64,000 bases of DNA, taken from the NCBI GenBank assembly GCA_950295325.1, contig OX485804.1:11408001-11472000 (forward strand), written 5' to 3'. The notes beneath the pieces are model-generated. The model saw only the letters and a program-made list of their open reading frames with translations. It was not told the origin of the DNA and ran no database searches. The translations under genes and the position numbers were made by a program. Within the stretch, counting starts at the first letter, position 1; each line of letters begins with the position of its first letter. This document shows, piece after piece, positions 12,860 to 23,008 of this stretch. The DNA is from Polytrichum commune (lineage: Eukaryota; Streptophyta; Polytrichopsida; Polytrichales; Polytrichaceae).

Positions 12860-13546
12860 TTGTCCCCTGCTTGTATTCCAGGTTCAATTTTGGTACAATT
12901 GTTGCGCTTGAACAATGACGAGAAGGAGAGAGCGCCGGTGATTTCGAGTGCAATGCCAACAAGAGACTTGTTTACTTTGCAGCCACAGCAAACCTTGCAA
13001 ACTGGCGATCCAACTTTGGTTGGCGCCACACTGATGGAGGAGAAGAAGACAATGGCGGTGAAAGTGAAAGGATTTTTTAAGAAAGGCAACATAGACTCGG
13101 TGGAGGTGCACTGTTTATCTGATCTGCCTTCGTGAATCGCGAACATCGTGCATGAGTTCTAACCAGCGATCAATCGTCTCAAATGCAAAGTGGAGTATGT
13201 AATGCTCAGTTTCTCAAATTCCCAGTTCAATGGCAGAGGAGTGTAGATTCTGTATGCTGCCTTTGATCACATACTCATCATTGCTCAATATCTGACTTGA
13301 AGCTGCATACGAGTTGAGGTATGTTGCCACTCCTTCTTGAAAGACTTTGTAATTTGATCTGCTATTTGTTTGCTGCACAGTTATGAAATGTACGTATATG
13401 ACATTGGAATGCAAAGGGGTTCCAAGCAGAACCCAACTTCGTATGCAGTTCCACCTGCTGTCTGTATAGTAACAGAAGACAAGTGGCTTCAAGAGTCCAT
13501 TGTGGGTGCATTTATCAATCATGTCATGAGAAAATTGCCACCCTGA
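12860..13546 (+). pseudogene. Broken remnant of an unrecognised multi-exon gene
   Basis: This island is richer in GC than its surroundings. Its open part at about 12860-13135 reads like ordinary protein (segments RDLFTLQPQQTLQTGDP and KVKGFFKKGNIDSVEVHC) before a stop. Reading on in that frame gives plausible protein with further stops near 13134 and 13164. A GTATGT donor-like site lies at about 13320. A TTTGCTGCACAG acceptor at 13369-13380 is followed by a clean 54-codon last exon ending TGA at 13546, with segments YEMYVYDIGMQRG and CIVTEDKWLQESIVGAF. The family was not recognised. The stops suggest a pseudogene or an unsolved exon structure, and the two halves may not belong together. Confidence 0.35.
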
Positions 13547-13727
13547 CGCTTAACAACAAACTAATGTGCTCATTTCGTAGATCGAGAGTCTATGGTGCGA
13601 CATTGAAGCAACGTAGTTAACATAATTCTCCTGATGATAGTCAACTGATGCACCTCATAAAACGTGAGGTATGTACACTTATGATCAGGTTGGCCATGGC
13701 CATATTCCTCTTGCCAAAACTGTAGAG

Positions 13728-14416
13728 CAATGGTCGGGGAGAACCGACAGCTAGTTCATTATCAGCTGATGGATTTCCCCTCATGGCCGGTCCAAATTTC
13801 CAACCATCGGATGCAATCCGACTATAATTTCAATCCTCCGGCAATTAGCCGATGAACCAGAAAATGTCCTGGAAATGTAGCCGATTCTTCTTGTGAGTTA
13901 TTGAATTTCAACCGGAAGAAGTATTCAAATACTGGCCGATACCTTGGAAATGGTAACTGATACCCTCCGGGTCATGAGCATGGGTATCTGAGTGCAGGTA
14001 GGTATCGAGGGATGCAGGTCAAGGCTTCAAAGATGAAAGGCAACTTGCTCCGCGGCGGCGCCTCCATCCTCCGCCCAATGCGCGCTTCGCCTCCGCCTCC
14101 ATCCTCCGCAATTCCTGCCAAGGATATTAACTCTTCAAATTTAAAGTTTTGAGCATGCCTTTCTTTTCACTTATTCAAGATTTTGCACTAAGAAATGATT
14201 TCTAATAACTTTTCATACATTTTTTAAACAATTAGTGCCGATATGAATTCCATTTAATCGGATATTGGCCAATGAAATATGAAAATATAGGCAATTGGCC
14301 GATTGATTTTACAAAAGACCGGCTCTTGCCGATGTAAATTGGAAAAAATCCGGCCCTTCATAGCAACTACCGGCAATTAGCCACTAACTAAGGCTTCAAA
14401 AACTTCCCGAACTCTG
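13728..14416 (-). mobile_element. 689 bp hAT-like element, sister of 21674-22398
   Basis: A perfect 8 bp duplication, CTGTAGAG at 13720-13727 and 14417-14424, encloses termini CAATGGTCGGGGAGAAC and GAACTTCCCGAACTCTG-like. It is a high-identity inverted copy of the element at 21674-22398. A GC-rich tract of CATCCTCCGC/GCCTCC units sits in its centre (about 14050-14120) in an otherwise AT-rich body with repeated CCGAT/CCGGC motifs. It has no transposase frame, so it is non-autonomous. Confidence 0.9.
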
Positions 14417-14424
14417 CTGTAGAG

Positions 14425-16004
14425 TGTCTCATTGATAATTAGAGTATGATTTATATTATAACTGATGATTTGAATCTTTCAGTTAGTTTTCAGTAGATTT
14501 ATACTATGTTTGTGTGCGCTCATGAAGGTGGTAACTGAATCAATAGGTGGTATTGGGTCTGCCAAGGTGCAAATTTTGAAAGGTTGTGTCACAAAAGACC
14601 TCCTACATCTATGACATTTGATTCTTTTCAACATGTTGTCAAGGAGTCCAATAATCATCTTCAAGAACCACTCTCATCACAAGTGACACATCAAGAGGAA
14701 TCCAACAACATATTTTCAATCCAAGGTCCACCAGGGATCATTCACATTCCACAACCAAGTCCAACACAACTTCTAGCTACACAAGTTCCTACCGCAATGT
14801 CATGTACTTCACCAGCTCGGTGGCAACCCAAGTAGTTTATAGACATTATTATGTTAGGAGATCCAAACTAGGACCCAAGTCCAATTTGCATTTCGCCTCA
14901 AACTATTTTTTTCAAGACAACTAAATACTCTAGTCCAACACCTATGATTCTACAACTCATTATGGTTGAAAGTGCTTGTCCTTTGATTGCTAGCCTCCTA
15001 CACTTTGCTCACTCCACCCCTCAAATAAACAGTTGAAATGCAACAACTAATTTCCTTCTCCTTCTCCAACATGCTTCACCAACCTATACCCACAAGCACC
15101 CTCAATCTCATCAAGCATTAAGATAGTTTCTCTCCCCCCCTAATCCCCCAACGTACTCACACATGCTCAATACCAATACTCTTATAACCATGGTTTGCCC
15201 GCCATCATTACTCCACATGTCACAATCTATCACACTCACTTGGCTAACCCTATGTTCAATACGGTCCTCAACATCCAACACTTCTACCTCAACATAGTTA
15301 ACTCACATCCTCTCTAGGATACTTCAATCACCTTTTTCCACTAACAGAATGTCCCAACTCAACTCTCGAGCTCAATGCCTATCCCCTTCATTCAATGTCT
15401 CCCAACAGCTCCCCTCCCTCCCACAACATCTCAAACCAACAACCGCATTTACTCCCAAGGCCGTCCCCTTGACTTCCTCTGTGCCAATAACAACTACCAA
15501 CATGTTTCAATGGTCTTCGCCACCCCTATCCACCTATCCCCACCCATCTCCCCACACAACCTTAACTATTGGCTAGTCCACCACTTACCTTATGCCCCCA
15601 TTGCTTCTCCCATCCTTCCTGCACGTTATCCACCATACATACCGCATCTTCTCCACCTCATTTTGCCGAAAACTCTCACAACAACACTCTTTAACCTTCT
15701 CTACCCAACATATCACCACTCGATGCCTCCACCCATCTCCTCTTTCTTCAACTAGATCTCCACCATTACATCCCACACTACATCATGTAAATTACTCCTT
15801 TTTTCCACTCACAAGGAGTATGTCCTGCTTCCTTAATACACACTATTGTCCTCTCACTTTTACATGCTGCACAATCAACAATTCTCTCAAACTTCTTTGT
15901 CACCTACTCAATTCACCTCACAAGGGTTACATTCATGTGCACACTAACTCAACTCCTCTTCCACTCTATTGTCTACTTACTTGCATGCTCGCACCAACTT
16001 ACAA
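14425..16004. other. Strand-asymmetric C-rich, G-poor stretch
   Basis: From about 14600 the plus strand is rich in C, A and T and strikingly poor in G, and this resumes at 16680-16950 beyond an inserted hAT element. Proline-, serine- and histidine-rich open frames of 75-180 codons result on the plus strand (14584-14835, 15375-15755, 15592-16134), but several frames are open at once and none has a recognised domain. It may be a decayed proline-rich coding region or a low-complexity tract. Confidence 0.45.
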
Positions 16005-16012
16005 CTACACAC

Positions 16013-16671
16013 CAGAGCCCTACATTGGGTGCCCATACCCATGCCCATGGGTTTCAGGTGGCCATGAGTGCGATATTATTGTTCATAAGTGGGCATGGGT
16101 TCAATATTATTGTTCATGGGTGAGCATGGGCTAAAGCAAAGCATATTGGAAGGGGTCATTGAGTGAGGGTTGAGATCGTAGTTGTTGGCAACTTTGACGC
16201 ATGTATTGAGCTTGAGTTCAGTTTGTATGAGACATACAAGGTCACTGATCTTGAAAAAAATGAGATCATTGCAACGGTGAACTTAGCATTGCCAATGAAT
16301 CGGGATACCACTGCTAAAAGTATTATCTTGTGGTGGAAGCTGAAAGGAGCCCCCACATTCCCCATCATGTCGCGCGTGGCGCGTTCGGTTTTGTGCATCC
16401 CTGCATCCAACTCCAAATCGGAGTCAAACTTTTCGGATGCAGAGAATACGCTAATCAAGAAGCGCTCCGAGCTGAAGCCAACGATAGTGAATGACCTTTT
16501 ATTTGTCCGATCCAACCAAGACCTGGTGTAGGCGGGTAATACACATTACACAATTTTTTAGTACATGGGCGCAATTTGAATAGCATGGGTGGGCATGGGT
16601 GGGCATGGGTCATGCTATGTGTGGGCATGGTCTGGGTATGGGTGTAATTTAAAGGAAAATGTTGGGCTCTG
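16013..16671. mobile_element. hAT element retaining transposase C-terminus
   Basis: A perfect 8 bp duplication, CTACACAC at 16005-16012 and 16672-16679, encloses terminal inverted repeats that start CAGAGCCC and end GGGCTCTG, extending imperfectly as CAGAGCCCTACATT and AATGTTGGGCTCTG. Subterminal blocks are rich in ATGGGCATGGGT-type repeats on both sides (16030-16130 and 16560-16650). The element encloses one open frame with a hAT dimerisation domain, so it is an internally deleted derivative of an autonomous hAT transposon. It sits inside the C-rich tract. Confidence 0.92.
16163..16531 (+). pseudogene. hAT transposase C-terminal dimerisation fragment
   Basis: This 122-codon open frame ends in a clear hAT C-terminal dimerisation region: WWKLKGAPTFPIMSRVARSV, then CIPASNSKSESNFSDAEN, then KKRSELKPTIVNDLLFVRSN. 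In the family this domain (IPAS...SE..FS..GN, K.R..L.P..V..LLF.R.N) mediates transposase dimers. The RNase-H-like catalytic core, BED zinc finger and most of the usual 600-700 residues are missing, so it cannot act alone. The start codon is simply the first ATG, and the upstream residues look partly transposase-like. It lies wholly within the terminal repeats of the 16013-16671 element. Confidence 0.85.
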
Positions 16672-16679
16672 CTACACAC

Positions 16680-18033
16680 AACATGACCACCTTACTAGTC
16701 TCCATCCACAATGGTAATTCCTCCCCACCTTGAATTGCCAACAATTCTTCAAGCGGCTGACCCTTCAATTGATGAGGTAACATCCTCCAACCCTTTACAA
16801 CACATCCCCATTCTCTAGATTTCTAATACTCCAATCCCACCACCACCTCTTCCTCCCTACAATCTCCAACCACTTTATATTCCTAGTTCTAGAATCAAAG
16901 AGCTTACTCACCCCTTATCTCAAGAATGGAAACCCATAGCAAACTATGTCTAGTATGGGTATGAACCTCTTCAAGACCATTATTTTTATTTGATTTTTTA
17001 AATAAATAAATAAATAATTAATTAATTTCCCAGATTGAGAGGGCATTTCAACATTTTCACATGCATCAATTAGAACATCGAAGGCATGTCGAAGCTCACT
17101 TTGTAACTCCGCATCTTTATTAAATTATTTTCAACTTGCGATTGCATCAATTCAGTCTCCATGACAACGTCATTGCCACATGTTTGAATTGTCTTCTCCA
17201 ACACTACAAATTTTCTTGTCACCACCTTGTGCACTAGAATCATCTATCAATGTGTGATCATAATCACACTCCTCATCCTCCTTCATACTTCCAAATATGA
17301 CTTGAATAAGTGACCCTATCATACAAGTACAAATGTTGTATATTTTCTAGAGGTCCTCCATACATGTACATAACTACGAGTTATATTTTGTGTAGCATAT
17401 GTATATGTAGTACGGATGAGCTCAATTTGATACCCTTTTCATGCACTCACGTATACGTGTTATGAAGGGTGCACTCCTTGTGGCGAAGGTTCATAACTAC
17501 GAGAGCATTTGTGATACATTGTGTAATATGTGTGTTGCTCATATAACTACTACTAAGAAATCTGATACTAAAAGTTTTTTGTTGCTTGAATGATAGTGAC
17601 CATTTTTCGTACATGTTATATATGTAGAAGTATTTTTGTTGTACTTGTACTGATTCTCACCAAATTTTTTACATATTGTTATGAAACTTTGAAGAAAAGT
17701 ATCCTAGAACGTTGCAATTTTGCGTCCGTTTATATAGGGAGGGAACATGAAAGGTTGAGTAATGTCACGTTCTCTTTCTCTGTGAATAATCTTAGTTTGT
17801 GGCACTTTGATTCCACAAGAAAAGTGGGTGATGCAGATTGTTGATTCAATTTCAAGTGGAAGAGAGGGAGAAGGCTTTACTAAACTCAGAAGAATGTAGA
17901 GCTTCATGGGCTGAGCTGAATGTTATATTTTGATTCTTCATTAGCTTTCCTTGATTTCAAAATGATAAGTTATATGTGGTGGGACTTCATAATAGTGGTT
18001 GTGTGGCATAGATGATGGCATCATGTAACCTAT
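16680..18033. other. Intergenic, no gene seen
   Basis: The first 270 bases continue the C-rich, G-poor tract seen at 14600-16004. After a TAAATAAATAAATAA run near 17000 the DNA is ordinary AT-rich sequence with only short unsupported frames. Confidence 0.45.
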
Positions 18034-18041
18034 CAACCTTC

Positions 18042-18688
18042 CAGACCTAAAGTGGCACTAATTACACTAAATGGGGTATAGTGGTGCGAGAAACATCGTC
18101 TCAAAAAAGTTAGTTAACTATAGTGGTGTGAGAAGTGGCGCCTCAAAATAGTTAGTTAACTATATTTAACTATAGTGGGTGGACTGTATGGTAATAGTGC
18201 CCTATATATGCATATATCCCTGCCTTAGGCGACTCCGTCACGGAATTGCCAACTTTCTTAACAACTATAGTTAACTATAGTGGGGCAAGTGACGCTTATA
18301 TGAACTAGAATTGATAAAAAGGTGATACTCTATATTCATATTATCGGTCAAACACGGTAACGCCCGAAAATGGACTTTCATTGTGCAATGGTTCAGTTGG
18401 GTTGTTTGTTGTGGATTCGTATGGGTTCGAGTCCCTCGATGGCATTGGTATTTTTTTTTCCTGCAGCCTGCTGATGAGAGTCGGCATCGTAGTTAACTAC
18501 GGTATCATGTCGGCCTCATGGACCTATTTAACTATAGTGGTTGCAGAAGCGGGCCAGGTTGTGCAATAGTTAACTATAGTGATGAGCTATCGGATCGGCC
18601 TCATGGTCTAGTTAATTATAGTGATGCCCTAAACCAAGTACAAGAAAAGTAGTTAAAATAGTTAACTAGCGTAGTGGTATAAGGTCTA
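18042..18688. mobile_element. Non-autonomous hAT element with TTAACTATAG repeats
   Basis: A perfect 8 bp duplication, CAACCTTC at 18034-18041 and 18689-18696, encloses termini CAGACCTAAAGTGGCAC and GTGGTATAAGGTCTA. It shares the CAGACCT end and dense TTAACTATAGTG repeats with the nested element at 655-1323, so the two form one family. It has no transposase frame. It encloses a tRNA-like sequence at 18389-18434. Confidence 0.9.
18389..18434 (+). other. tRNA-like pol III A and B box sequence
   Basis: TGGTTCAGTTGG (18389-18400) matches the pol III A box at 11 of 12 positions, and GGTTCGAGTCC (18424-18434) matches the B box exactly. CAATG just upstream and CATTG just downstream could form part of an acceptor-like stem. 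Box spacing is short and no anticodon arm folds well, so this is a tRNA relic or SINE head rather than a working tRNA. It lies inside the hAT element at 18042-18688. Confidence 0.4.
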
Positions 18689-18803
18689 CAACCTTCTACT
18701 ACTAAGTAGGACATATATATAGGTTAGTACAAAAAGCATAGAGACTATTTGTCAGGGCCATGTTGTGCATATCGGAATAGAAACTCACAAACACATGAAT
18801 TAA

Positions 18804-19302
18804 GGGCCACTTCACACACGAGCCAAGAGCCACAGCTATGAAATGGTGAGAGCCCAAAAGAAAGTGTCCAAAGGCCATCCCAGCACACCTCCAAAATCAT
18901 GTAGTGTGGTCACGGATCCTCAAGTGTAGTGTGAAGTTATATGTGACCAGGCTCTCAACCAAATATTATTTCAGTGAATTTGTATTCAAATGGGTCCTCA
19001 CACATGATATAATAGAATAAATCAATGGTGTTGAGCATTCGGAGTGCCATAGTCTCCCAATTTTGTGTTCAGCCTACCTCCAAGAGGTGGTTTTTAAAAA
19101 CAGTCCACGTGACCATGAATAATGATCCATTACATGCTATGTAGGAATCCATGTAGACTTTACATCCATCTTGCATTTATATACTCCGTTGGTCCCTCAA
19201 GCGTAGTGTGAAGTGAACTTGGACTGCCTCCGCCTTTTCCACCAATGAGAATGCTTGAAGTGTAATGGTCATGGGCTCTCAGTCTCATGTGTGAAGTGGC
19301 CC
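18804..19302. mobile_element. PIF/Harbinger-like MITE (TAA target duplication)
   Basis: The left end GGGCCACTTCACACACGAG and right end CTCATGTGTGAAGTGGCCC are imperfect inverted repeats flanked by TAA at 18801-18803 and 19303-19305. Inner inverted motifs (GAGCC and TAGTGTGAAGT) extend the symmetry. It is related in its terminus to the element at 1604-2190 and has no coding capacity. Confidence 0.8.
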
Positions 19303-20343
19303 TAAGGTATGCACTATGGGCAGATCTATAGTGAAGGATTTAAAAATTTTAGGGTTAGCTTGAGCCTTAAGGAGACAAGGTTTACTAGACATGTCTAACC
19401 TCTCACACGATTTGTTGTCGGAGCACCTCTTCCAACTTAGACTTAAGCATTGCATGTTGTAAAATGCTATTGAATTAAGGTTTTAATGGATATCCCCCCA
19501 CAAGTAACCTCTCATCACTCTTTGATGTAACTCCCTACATGCTACTTAATAGATTATTTGAATAAAAAATAACTCTTACTACAATGGATTATGTTTACTA
19601 TAGGTCTAAGGTTGCATTCCTAATATCACCGATCCAAATCATTGCAAAATATAGACATATTATTTCTAAGAATGTTTTCGACCTTGAAATCAGGTTTCCA
19701 TGTTGATATTGAGTCTATACCATTAAAATTTTAAGCCTTTGTATCTTTTCCAGACATATTTCAAATAAGACAAACTTTGGTGCTTTGTAACTCCCTGCCA
19801 ATTGCTAATAGAAAATCATTCATTTATTGTTATGATCTATGCTCGATACTTAGGGGCAGTTTACACTATGGACCACGAAGTTGGACCAGGGCGCTGGAAG
19901 AGCGTTGATTGGCTGCTGAACTCGTCCTAGGCCACTTTGGTTTACAATAAGGAAAAAATGGCAGAGGGACCATGGAGGTCGAGGTCCCCAAAATACTATT
20001 TTCAAGCCCTAATAAATGCACTGATACGGTTCAATGGATTTTGCAGTGAGAGAGGCAAGGTAGGAAAAAGGCAGGGGCCAATGGCAAAGAAATGCCATTA
20101 TATTACTTTTTTGATGAATATTTTTGGGGAAAACTCTTCCCACCAGGGCAAGGCTCCCTTTTTCAACATCTATACGATGCAATGAATCCTTGATCATATC
20201 ATAGCCCATGAGACATACCATTTCTTCCATGCCCTACCCCTTAAACTTGCTCCCACATGTTTCATCAAACAATGTGGGACATCTAGAACATAAGAATTTG
20301 AGTGCAAATTTGTTTTTTTTAGTCTACCAACTGAAATGATTGG

Positions 20344-20420
20344 AATTTTGGGGCTTGTAATATATCGTTGGAAAGGTCTTGAATATATCTTTCCAACGGT
20401 ACATTACACGCCCCAAAACT
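20344..20420. repeat. Near-perfect miRNA-precursor-like foldback
   Basis: The arm TTTTGGGGCTTGTAATATAT followed by CGTTGGAAAG pairs, with a few mismatches, with CTTTCCAACG then GTACATTACACGCCCCAAAA across a 13-base loop. The stem is about 31 pairs. Its size resembles a plant miRNA precursor or a small foldback element. It lies in the inserted part of the element at 19853-21257. Confidence 0.6.
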
Positions 20421-20488
20421 CGTAAAAATTCAAGTTGAAAAAATGAGGAACATTTGTAGTCGTGTAGCGATTGTAAATCAAGGTGGTC

Positions 20489-20525
20489 AAAAGAACCGCA
20501 ATGGGAAAACAATTGCGGTTCTTTT
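20489..20525. repeat. 14 bp perfect stem-loop
   Basis: AAAAGAACCGCAAT pairs perfectly with ATTGCGGTTCTTTT across a 9-base loop. It sits about 70 bases after the larger foldback and just before the MITE at 20538. Confidence 0.7.
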
Positions 20526-20537
20526 TTGCATAGTTCT

Positions 20538-20845
20538 CTACTACATTAAATAGGATATTTAGTGTTTGATACACTAAATATGAACGCATACACTAAATAT
20601 CAATAAGCAACATCAAATGTAAACTTTGACACTAAATATCAACTAAGGTAATATGTGGAAGTTACATGTTTTAATTTAGTGTTAGTAAGGATATGAAAAA
20701 AAAATGATAAAAGGAGAATTCCAACATATCTTCTAGCATATCTTCTGACACTAATTATCAAAGAATTGAAAATTAGTGTTGAGGAAGGTATGGTGGTAAC
20801 AACATTAAGTTCAAACAAACCCTAAATATGCTATTTAGTGTAGTG
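20538..20845. mobile_element. CACTAAATAT-type MITE, copy 1
   Basis: The ends are inverted: CTACTACATTAAATAGGATA then TTTAGTGTT on the left, and its near complement ending TATTTAGTGTAGTG on the right. The body aligns with the copies at 22676-23008 and 61560-61905, sharing blocks such as GGTAATATGTGGAAGTTACA and GAATTGAAAATTAGTGTTGA. No target duplication could be settled. CACTA-like ends are suggestive only. Confidence 0.7.
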
Positions 20846-21257
20846 ACAATACAAGGTGCATGTCACATGTAAATTACATTAAACATGTACAAATTAAATT
20901 GCTCATTTTTTGTGAGAAATCTGTGAGAAGATTTGCAAGCCACATCTTTGACACATTTAACAAGAAGTGAAGCCCAAGAGAAGACAAGAGAATGGTCAAA
21001 CTTGATTTTCTTTTCTTTTCTTTTCTTTTCTTTTCTTTTCAAACTGCCCTTTCTGGACATGTATTACCAAAAAAATCAACACATTCACTTTTTGGTGCAT
21101 GGTCATTCTTCTTGGTCCACATTCAGTTTACACCTAATGAGGGGCCCAAGGCTTTCAAAACTAATTGTTTAAGAAAGTTGGACCATGAAGTCGGACCACT
21201 GAAAAAGGCCCTCTTCCATGGTCGGACTTCATGGTCCATGGTGATGTTAACCGGCCC

Positions 21258-21665
21258 TTTTTTCGTGACGACTTCAACACATCTCTCTTAATTAAGATAA
21301 GTGAGTATATTTTGATTTGGCCTCTGTAATTGTGGATTTTTCCTCTTGCCCCTTGACCAAATAGTTATACCTATAAAGTGGACTTTGACTCTCATCAGAT
21401 CTCACGGTTAGAAAGAAGCCGAGGACAAATCTGACACAAAATCTAGAATTTTGTACAACATTATTGAACATGTAAGTAACCAGAATTAGGGACTAATTAA
21501 AAAGGTCGAGAAATACAACCACTCGTAAGTTAAATATGGATATTGCTCAACTCCATGAATCTCTAAAGCTGATGCGCTTCAGAGCGATTGAGGAGAAGGA
21601 CGAGCGCATGCAGCATTCAAGTCAAGTGAAGAGAAGATCGATGGACAGACAGACATACAGTAGTG
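21258..21665. other. Intergenic, no gene seen
   Basis: Short spacer between the Harbinger-like element and the hAT element at 21674. Nothing recognised. Confidence 0.5.
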
Positions 21666-21673
21666 TTTTGTAC

Positions 21674-22398
21674 CAGAGTTCGGGAAGTTCTTGAAGCCTT
21701 AGTTAGTGGCTAATTGCCGGTAGTTGCTACGAAGGGTCGGATGTTTTCCCAATTTACATCGGCAAGAGTCGGTCTTTTGTAAAATCAATCGGCCAATTGC
21801 CTATATTTTCATATTTTCATTGGCCAATGTCCGATTAAATGGAATTCATATCGGCACTAATTGTTTAAAAAATGTATGGAAACTTATTAGAAACCATTTC
21901 TTAGTACAAAATCTTGAATAAGTGAAAAGAAAGGCATGTTTAAAACTTTGAATTTGAAGAGTTCATATCCTTAGTAGGAATTGCGGAGGATGGAGGCGGA
22001 GGCGAAGCGCGCATTGGGCGGAGGATGGAGGCGGAGCACTCTGTGGAGTAGCGGAGGATGGAGGCGCCGCCGCGGCACAAGTTGCCGTTCATCTTCAAAG
22101 CCTGGACCTGCATCCCTTGACACCTACTTGCACTCATATACCCATGCTCATGACCCGGAGGGTATCAGTTACCATTTCCCGGGTATCGGCCAGTATTTGG
22201 ATACTTCTTCCGGTTGGAATCCAGTAGCTCACAAGAAGAATCGGCTACATTTCCAAGACATTTTCTGGTTCATCGGCTAATTGCCGGAGGATTGAAATTA
22301 CAGTCGGATTGCCATCCGATGGTTGGAAATTTGGACCGGCCATGAGGGAAAATCCATCGGCTGATAATGAAGTAGCCGTCGGTTCTCCCCGACCATTG
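21674..22398 (+). mobile_element. 725 bp hAT-like element, sister of 13728-14416
   Basis: A perfect 8 bp duplication, TTTTGTAC at 21666-21673 and 22399-22406, encloses termini CAGAGTTCGGGAAGTTC and GTTCTCCCCGACCATTG. It is the inverted, high-identity sister of 13728-14416. The 36 extra bases lie in a central minisatellite of GCGGAGGATGGAGGCG units (about 21980-22075). Open frames over this tract (21981-22280, 21940-22137) are repeat translations. A TA run lies just outside the right end. Confidence 0.92.
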
Positions 22399-22675
22399 TT
22401 TTGTACGAATGGAAGTTACACTAATATATATATATATATACACACACCATGAAGCTGGATTAATTAATTAAGCCTGCTAGAAGTTGGAATGCTTGAATAA
22501 TGAAGTCAACCTTCCTCCTTCAATGTGTCTACGTAATCAATCTAATTGCGTCGAAGTTGGCATCAATCGGCCTCTGATTAATTGATGCAATTAATCCTGA
22601 GATGAAGAAAACAAGTGCTCTGAAGTTCATCACCTCTGTCCCATTATCTACGATTGTGGTAGTTGTGTAACCTTC

Positions 22676-23008
22676 GTTACACAAAATATGATATTTAGTG
22701 TTCAATACACTAAATACGAACGCATACACTAAATATCAATAACCCTCGGTAAGTAAGTAACATTAAATGTAAACTCAAACGCTAAATATCAACTATGGTA
22801 ATATGTGGAAGTTACATGTTCGAATTTAGTGTTAGTAAGGATATGAAAAGAAAAAAGGACATAACAAGGGAGGTGGCAGTATGGAAGGTGGCAACACATT
22901 TATGTCTAACACTAGTTGTCAAAAAGAATTGAAAATTAGTGTTGAGCATGGTAGGGTGGTAACAACACTAAATGTAGTCACACACTAAATACCATATTTT
23001 GTGTAGTG
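22676..23008. mobile_element. CACTAAATAT-type MITE, copy 2
   Basis: The ends read TTACACAAAATATGATATTT and AAATACCATATTTTGTGTAG, an inverted pair of about 24 bp with one mismatch. The body is collinear with 20538-20845. An adjacent 9 bp stem (TTGTGTAAC with GTTACACAA, 22663-22684) overlaps the left end. Confidence 0.75.

Larger units (their letters stand above)
19853..21257. mobile_element. Harbinger-like MITE enlarged by nested insertions
   Basis: The left end GGGGCAGTTTACACTATGG and right end CCATGGTGATGTTAACCGGCCC mirror each other apart from a 3-base slip. Left TTA and right TTT flanks give only an imperfect duplication. The outer parts align with the uninterrupted 543 bp copy at 53294-53836, including shared blocks GGTTTACA..AAGGAAAAAATG and AAAAAATCAACACATTCA. 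Roughly 20130-20960 has no counterpart there and holds foldbacks and a second MITE. A TTTTC microsatellite lies at 21008-21042. Confidence 0.7.

Noticed and set aside
15349-16134. Proline/serine-rich open frames of 75-180 codons as genes
   Set aside because: Several frames are open at once because the strand lacks G. No domain, start context or splice structure supports any one of them.
18389-18434. Functional tRNA gene
   Set aside because: A and B boxes are good but too close together, and no proper anticodon arm or full acceptor stem can be drawn.
21940-22280. Arginine-rich frame in the hAT element
   Set aside because: It reads the GCGGAGGATGGAGGCG minisatellite and is not shared intact with the sister element at 13728.
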